Positions 57,573 to 64,000 of a stretch of DNA of 64,000 nucleotides are shown one piece after another. A model generated the notes under the pieces. That model made no database searches. It was given only the letters and a program-made list of their open reading frames with translations, and had not been told where the DNA came from. Made by a program: the position numbers and the translations under genes. The stretch lies in assembly GCA_016165875.1 (NCBI GenBank), contig JABBOT010000012.1:7471534-7535533 (forward strand). The letters run 5' to 3'. Position 1 is the first letter of the stretch. Each line of letters begins with the position of its first letter. Origin of the DNA: Acanthopleura granulata (Eukaryota > Mollusca > Polyplacophora > Chitonida > Chitonidae).

Positions 57573-60072
57573 GATGAGCTATTATGACGGTCACCTTTAT
57601 CTCTGCTACCCTTCCAAGTGGGGAGCATCGTTGTCGACATGATTTCATACCTTTTATGGAAAAGAATACTTCCATCCATGGGTATTATGGCTATTCCCGT
57701 TGAAACTGTATTTTAAAATCGCCGTTTATGTACACATGTTCTGTCAATTTGTCAGCGTAAATCAAGGATCAACTCCATTGAATATGTAAAATTGACATTT
57801 GTTCACTATGAATCTAAGCTTGCCGTTAGTAATAGATGTGAAAGGATTATTGATCTGCTGTGAACTTTACACGCCACGGTGATATCCCGCTGCGGGTGGA
57901 AAATCACCCGCTGATCCTTCGGGTAGGCGAGTTCAAAAAGTAGGGGAGTTGGAAACGAGCCTTTAAGAGGGTAGGTTCCCTATAATAGTTTCAGATCCGT
58001 GAGTCAGTTTATCCCTGCCGCGATTATAATCACCACATTTACTGAACATTACGGGGGAGTCGCTACCCGGAAGGGAAAGTCTCGGCAGAGCAATCGGTGG
58101 TCAATCCGTGCCTTATGGAATTCCATCCTACGATGCTTTGAATAACAGAAACATCAAGATACAGACTGCTGTGAGAAATTTTCAATGTACTGTGCGTATG
58201 TCCAGACAACACAATATATATGTAATGAAACACCCACTGGAGTGATGCGAAGAAAGATCGATAACGAATTTTGAATTCGCTGTACTTCGCTAAGGTTGTC
58301 AATATAGACCGTCTCATTAAGCATTTGAGTAAAAACAGAACAGAACTCTTAAACCTGTACACAAGTCCTAGTTCAAAATTTAATCAATTTTGAAACGTTT
58401 GTATATTTTCCGGGTTGGCTTTAATCCAGTATATAAATCAGGAGTAACAATACTCTGAACAGTGTTCATCAACATTGGTTCAAGAAAACGACGCTATGCT
58501 GATATCAACTCATTCAAATCCATACAGTCCATTGCCGTTGCTATTTATTTGTCCACTTGATTGTTTTTATGTCACTTTGACAATCTCATTTCATACTATT
58601 TGTTGAGTTCGACATATCGCACCGTGGGATTGCAGCCCATAAAATGGACTTATTTTTTCGTCAGGTCGAATCCGACGAGTCGAAGACAGATCGCACATGA
58701 TCAACGCGGCTTTACACGAATACTTGTATGAAGGTCAAAAGCTTTTATCAGGGAAGAAGCCTAAGAAAACCCAAGCGTAACATCCCCCCCGCACATAACC
58801 ATCTACCTGGTAAACTTCTGCAAAGGGCTCCTGATAAATCATGCACATTTAATACGAATGGCACCCATCATGACGTAATTTTCCCTTAATACAACATCAG
58901 CGGTATGAATACGAAAAAAGGGAATACTGTGACTTTATGGCACTCAAGAGCCGATGGCATATATGGCATCTGCGCATGTGCCTGAACCATCCTTTTATTT
59001 TGGTATTGAAATGTACAGAGATGCAAAAAAACTGTGAATTTAAAAATCGAATAACATAACTTTTGTTTCCTACAATCTCATAAGTATTTGTGAATCTGAG
59101 GCATCGTTGTAAGAATGTAGTGTTTTATACTGTGTAATATATATTTATATATTAGAACAAGAAACAAACATACAAATTCATCCAATGAGAAACGCTAAAA
59201 CTGGACACGACAGATGATAAAGACCCATAATTTTGTAACAGTAACGAGCCTGTGGCACAGTGTGAGTACAATGTCAACATCTATTCTTAGTTAAAATCAC
59301 AATTTAGGTGAATCACATGACGTCAATTTTCGGTCACCCTAAGGACAACTTGGTTGGATGTTTCATACTTGGCGTGGGTGTAATTAGATCGGCTTTCAAT
59401 GAGACCTGTGCGTTATATATAGATTCATATAGTCCACTGATAGGTTGCCTACTTCCGCTGATTTTCTTAGCTCTGCGTGCACTTAAATTTTATCTGTCAT
59501 GACATGAACCGACTTGGAAGCTAAAGTATGATCCGAACGTTATTCAAGAAAGCGCCCATTTCTTTCCTGTTAAAAATCTAATGTAGGTGTGGAAACAGAC
59601 AGTTGTATACCTGTCGTTAGCCATAATTTGACACTCAGCGTCAATGATCGCACAGTCAGTTTCCAAAACAACGTTCACGACAAACCACTAAAGAACTAAG
59701 AAAGTATATAACGTAAAAACCAGGAGGGATTCGTGCCAAGAGAAGCAGTCATCAATTTTCAATTATATCGGAAAGACGCAAGAAATGTGCTTGGCGAATG
59801 AATTCAGTTGGCATTCATATCTTTTGCCATGCCATGTCATAAGTTGTCGTTAATCAAAATATGTATCATTTAAGTTGGGATTAAGTTTCAGTAGTGCAGA
59901 AACCTCAAGGTGTATGACCCACTTTAAGAGTGCACTCAATCTCTCTTCCTTTGTTAGGTTGTCACATGGAGAAGAAAGAGAACAGTGCCCTGTGCGGGAA
60001 GAATACATCAGCTGTTTGATCTTGATCCGTTCAAACAATTTTCTGACAACCTTTGCGTTTCATTTGTTTCAG

Positions 60073-60487
60073 GTACTACGCCATTGTCCATCCTCTAAGT
60101 GCAATGAAGGTTCACAGCAAATCACGGACCTGTAAAATAATCGCCACCACCTGGGTGATTCCCATCGTGATTACCCTGCCTTATTTGTACTGTCGCAGTT
60201 TTCCGGCAGTCATCGGCAGTGAGTTGGGCACGGTGGCTCGCGTCATTTGCAATGACAAATTTGACGAGATAGATGTGGCACTGTACGGGGAAGCTAGTCG
60301 AGGGTCAGGGCAGTTCCGGAGAGCCTATTTTCTCTTTCTTTTTTTCAGCATGTACGTACTTCCCTCAGTGGCAATTAGTGCCACGTGCATCAGAATATCC
60401 GTGTCTCTCAGTAAACCGGTAGTCATTAAGAGACAAGTGTCGAGGAGAAGGGAAATGGCGAGCCGTCATGAGGAAAACAAAAGACGG
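60073..60487 (+). CDS. Class A peptide-type GPCR, coding exon 2 (TM4-TM5 and loop 3)
   Basis: The acceptor TTTGTTTCAG ends at 60072. The first base completes the split Arg codon and gives ERYYAIVHPL, the E/DRY box that activates G protein, so this exon joins 43833 exactly in frame. It encodes residues 181-318: TM4 with W207 (4.50), a long extracellular loop 2 with C239 (disulphide partner of C155), TM5 with P277 (5.50), and a strongly basic third intracellular loop ending NKRR. The donor CGG|GTAAGG at 60488 is phase 0. No TM6 (FxxCWxP) or TM7 (NPxxY) can be found from 60488 to 64000, so the gene continues off the right edge; this is inferred to be window truncation rather than damage. Both exons lack stops or frameshifts, unlike the surrounding retroelements. 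Confidence 0.87.
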
Positions 60488-61555
60488 GTAAGGTGAACGG
60501 AATCTTTAAACACAACTTTGTATCATTGAGAAGAAAACTTGGCATTATACTACTGGAGAGGGATGTGAAAACACAATTTTGAAAGACAAAGCGATATCTG
60601 CACTGATATAACGTTTTCTGTGAAAACCACCTTGAAAAAAATTTATCTGCAAGGCTTTCTACACTGTAATTGTGTGGGTGTATTTTTTTTTACTTAATGA
60701 CGCCGATTTGTGTTCGTCTGTCTAATATGGGAAAATATTTTTTTCACTATAAAAATCGGTCCGTCTGCAGAGACAACCGCAAACTCCTTAAGAGGTATTT
60801 CGTGAGGGTTAGTAGTGGGTGGTCCCAGCATGCCATGCAAATGTTTTTTTTTTATGAAAACTTGCCCAAAGTAAGATAAACCATATTCTTCGTTAACCTC
60901 TCCGTTGCTGTTAGCCCAGTGCGTAATTCTTTTAGCTGCTTACACACCAAAAGCCTGTTATATTGATCTACTGTATCAGAATATACTCACACCAGAGATT
61001 GATTTTCAGATTTCAAAAATGATAGCCTTGATGACCAGTTATTTAAAAGTAGGCGAGATCATTTAATTACTTCCTTATATAATTGTTTTGCATTCTTGAC
61101 CTTGGACGACGTCCGTTATTTGCTCACAATTGCAATTTCTTAGACCAGTCACTTTATGAAAGAGTAACACTAGGAACTGCGTTCACAGACAAACTGAGCA
61201 GTATGGCTCCTATCCTCTAACTTTAAAATGACCATCGATACCAGTCTTCGAAGAGTATGGGTCCATATTTGAAATGGAGAACTCTTCAGATCTATAAAAT
61301 GTGAAAGAACTGCACAAAATGATCCTTATCTGATTAGAAGCGGTAGGAGAAGTGTGCCACAGAGAACATCTTTCTGCAAATGAGTAAAAAGATTTGCCGT
61401 ACACTCGGGCAGATGAATTTTTAGCTATCATGGAAAGGAAAAGACATCTACAGACTTTTTCCTTATTCCTAAAATATAACAGTTATTTTGCTGCAAGCAT
61501 GTAGAAAACGGAATCTCCCTGCTACCAGCAATGAAGTCACGTCTTTACAGGACGA
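60488..61555. other. Start of the next GPCR intron, no features
   Basis: The intron opens GTAAGG. T-rich tracts at 60680-60870 create spurious frames. No TM6-like exon is visible. Confidence 0.5.
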
Positions 61556-61990
61556 GGCAGGCACTGATTTATTTACATGGTTGTCGTTTTAAAGCCATCC
61601 TCAAGAGTTTTTCACTTACAGAATGAAAGTCAGTTTTGTGGTGGATGAGACCAGAGTTGTCGGGTTAAGTGACCGACCTTTGGCAAGTCATTGGTGAACT
61701 TTACCGCGTATGATGCTCACATATAAACCCCATGTGCACATCGTATTGGTGGAAGACAAGAAGTTTTGCTAGGCTGTGCAAAGGAGCGTCATCGACTTAT
61801 TGCTAGCAAGACCCCAGAACAATAAGAATAAAGATACACCCTGTCCAAGGCCGGAATACAACCCATTCCTTGTGTGCTCTTGCGACTGAAAGAAAGACGC
61901 CTCTGACCACTCGGCCACGACCCGCTCCGCGTGGACTTTAGGTAGGTGATCTGACCACCCCGACCTACAGGGAGAGATAGCGAGGAAGTA
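61555..61990 (-). mobile_element. SINE with tRNA-Ser/Leu-like head
   Basis: On the minus strand from about 61921 there is a tRNA-like head with A box TGGCCGAGTGGTCAGAGGC and a degenerate B box GGGTTGTATTCCGG (about 61852-61865). A body of about 200 bases follows (AGGCTGTGC and GTGTGCACATGGGG-type segments seen in reverse). The tail GTAAGTGAAAAACTCTTGAG and AAATAAATCA at 61560-61620 matches the tail of the other SINE family in decayed form. Sequence upstream of the head (61921-61990) may belong to it. Confidence 0.6.
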
Positions 61991-61999
61991 AAAAGCCCT

Positions 62000-64000
62000 C
62001 TATTGGCTCCCATACCTGAGACTTTTGCACGTGGCGTCTTTTGTCTTCATTTTTTGTCATAATCATAATGCTCCAGTCGCCAATCTTTCATCAGCTCGAC
62101 TGCTTCCTGTTTGGACTGGGTGTATCTATAAACCGTTTGGTTTACCCAGGGTATCAGGGAATTCCATCTTATAGGCGATAAGCGACTTTTACACAGTTCT
62201 CCAGTCCTTTCCAAATGTTCGAGTTTAATTCCGTTTATCACCCATGAGATTTTGTATAGGATTGTTAAGTCTTTCCCGTTAAATACCATACATGACCTGA
62301 TGACGACGTTTTCACGTGCGACCAGTCCTAAAAATGACCAGTTCTTCAAAGAATACATTGGCGTGATTGCCCACCGGCATAATACCCACGTAGCATCAGT
62401 GGTAGACATCCGTTTTAGAAACCATATGGACTAGGCATGTGTTTGTTGGCGTTTGGATGTCATCCTGCCAGCTAGGAGACTTGCCAGGTTTCCGTTGCTG
62501 TCTCAGACATATCTATTGACACAGGACATATTAGAGATCTGGTCAAATGGATACCAGGGAAAACCTTGCACCACGCTGCGCTCAAGATTACTTTCCCCTC
62601 TAGCTTTTAGTAAAGCTCTGGTGAACATTTGCCTATAACAAGAAAGCTGTGCCTAAATTAAACAACTCACAGGACTCAAAAGCTAACCGAGTATTTCCAA
62701 GTTCCTCTAGTCTTTAGAGGTACACGGCTGCAAATGTACATCTGATGCTCTTTGATGAAATAAAGCATCCAAAAACCACGTACTGGTTTAAAAAGTGAAG
62801 GCACATGTGGGTCTCTGACCGTGTATCATACATAACACATGTTTCACTTTAACAAGATCCCGGGTTTGTTGATAAATAAAGAACGAATGGGGATTAAATC
62901 TGAGTGAGGACTTTAATTCAATGTTAGCTATGAAAATCGTGGCATACAGATTTATTCGTCTAACATGAAATTGAGCAATACTTGATGAAAGTCTTTACTG
63001 TAAAAAAGATTTCGGTGCACCCTCAACATTATGTGTTGTCCTGTGTTTGATCACTACCTACACACCGGGTTGCAGCTGCCTAAGTGCAATTGTTGGAGCA
63101 TTGAGTTTGGCACTGGTTCATAACTGGCTCCAGCCAGTGGCGTCAAGTGAAAATTTCTAAGCACGTGCCGGAGATTTAGAGTCATTTTCCCGCGGGAAAG
63201 AACAAGGCAAGTCGATCAGAGAATACAAACACTGTAGCTCATTTTAAGGGGATTTTTAAGGGAAATAGTGTTTAAATCGTCTTTAGAGGTCGTCAGTCCT
63301 CGGCTACAGCCAGTACCCTGTACAGCATTTTTTAAAATTTCCCACGAGGCCGGGAGTTCCTCTATAAGGCACGATTCAGTATGAAACAGACGTCAGGCCT
63401 GTAGTTAAAGCACTATCACCTCTAAATGAGCCTTGTACCTGCAAATAAACAAGGTAACCCCGGTGTTGTGCCTCAGTCTAACAAAAGGTAATTCCAGAAC
63501 CGTTATAAACAAATGTCAACTGTTTAATAGATCATCCCTCTAGCACTTAATCAGAAACGCTGTATTCTCAAGCTAGCAGTGTGAAAAAAAGTCACCTGTA
63601 TGTTATTGCAGGACAACAGGTACAAATGAGGCTTGTCTTCCCTGGTTATGAGTTCTCTATCAAAATAGGCCACTGAATGCACATTCTTAGAATCTACACG
63701 TAAGAAACCCGAGTTTCGTCATTCCATTATAAAGATTTTTTTAAAGACGCGTGGTACACACATCACTTATCCCTTTGACACACTGCATAACCGAACCGAA
63801 CTGAATCGAATTGAATTTATCAAACCACACACGTAAGTGGACTGAAATCAATGCGCATCGATGGGCATTTATAACCCAATCCAGTGTGTCGAACAACTGT
63901 ATTCAGTGGGAATGGATGCGCATTGTGTCTTGGTGTGTCAGCGGGCATTAGATACACCAAGCTAGTGACGTTGTACGCCTATGACGTGTAACACATTATT
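62000..64000. other. 2 kb without recognised genes
   Basis: A 120-codon minus-strand frame at 62047-62409 is the longest. It has no recognised domain and overlaps a + frame, so it is not called as a gene. If transcribed with the receptor, this region is intron. Confidence 0.4.

Larger units (their letters stand above)
43834..60072 (+). other. 16.2-kb phase-2 intron of the GPCR gene
   Basis: The intron is bounded by GTAAAT at 43834 and TTTCAG at 60072, and splits the Arg codon of the E/DRY box. Nearly half of it is the LINE pair C/D (49688-57320). It also contains the donor-derived tandem array, a MITE-like element and a SINE. The remaining stretches 44100-47245, 47390-48670, 48860-49687 and 57700-60072 hold no coding signal that I can see. 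Confidence 0.8.

Noticed and set aside
57850..57960. GC-rich self-complementary stretch (CACCCGCTG / CGGGTGG)
   Set aside because: Short stems only, with no conserved RNA family recognised.
61840..61921. Possible tRNA-Ser/Leu gene on the minus strand
   Set aside because: The A box is good, but the B box is degenerate, no cloverleaf could be closed, and the sequence continues into a SINE body and tail.
62047..62409. 120-codon open frame on the minus strand
   Set aside because: No recognisable domain, a competing + frame across the same bases, and location inside the presumed GPCR intron. It was kept only as part of an unannotated stretch.
63785..63816. CCGAA-type short repeat
   Set aside because: Only a few imperfect units; too short to call a satellite.
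1..64000. CRISPR arrays, prokaryotic operons, rRNA or defence systems
   Set aside because: No regular spaced repeats, Shine-Dalgarno-led gene clusters or rRNA motifs were found; the window is animal nuclear DNA.

Overview
This window looks like nuclear DNA from an invertebrate animal, most likely a mollusc. The inference rests on spliced gene structure with GT-AG introns, an AT-rich repeat-laden background, several families of non-LTR retrotransposons, and tRNA-derived SINEs ending in a 'GTACGGCGTAAAACACCAAT' type tail followed by AAATAAAT, a repeat I associate with molluscan genomes. No rRNA, intact tRNA, CRISPR array or prokaryotic operon is visible. The only host gene I can support is a class A (rhodopsin-like) neuropeptide-type GPCR on the + strand. 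Two coding exons (43295-43833 and 60073-60487) carry TM1-TM5. TM6, TM7 and the tail must lie beyond the right edge.

Layout. 1-11 kb: one degenerate non-LTR element on the minus strand ('J', I/Nimb/Jockey-like, with endonuclease, reverse transcriptase and RNase H remnants). Another LINE ('A', 2146-6206) is inserted in its ORF2, and a third unrelated LINE fragment (8390-10843) is inserted in its ORF1. 11-14.8 kb: no recognisable genes. 14.8-24.5 kb: copies of an unidentified dispersed repeat ('R1'), one of them split by a full-length LINE ('B', 18057-23513) with a clean 11-bp target-site duplication. 24.6-25.3 kb: Penelope-like reverse transcriptase remnant, split by a SINE with a perfect 11-bp duplication. 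25.5-29.5 kb: truncated Ty3/gypsy-like LTR element on the minus strand whose integrase precedes the pre-RT segment (Gmr1-like order). 29.5-43.2 kb: mostly featureless DNA with SINEs, a LINE 3' fragment, a ~155-bp degenerate tandem repeat and a ~35-bp minisatellite.

43.2-60.5 kb: the GPCR. A 16.2-kb phase-2 intron splits the E/DRY motif. It begins with a ~49-bp tandem array that repeats the splice-donor region itself. It also holds a MITE-like palindromic element, SINEs and a 7.6-kb head-out inverted pair of the A/B LINE family (copies C and D). 60.5-64 kb: start of the next GPCR intron, with a second type of SINE.

The A/B/C/D LINE family (ORF1 with three CCHC knuckles; ORF2 with EN, RT, RNase H and a terminal Cys/His knuckle; (CATT)n tail) joins ORF1 to ORF2 by an overlapping TAATG stop-start. 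All copies here are broken by stops, frameshifts or deletions, and no autonomous element is intact. I found no defence, toxin or symbiont system. The best candidates for novelty are the gypsy-like element with altered pol order, the minisatellite seeded on a splice donor, the R1 repeat family and the intronic LINE inverted repeat.
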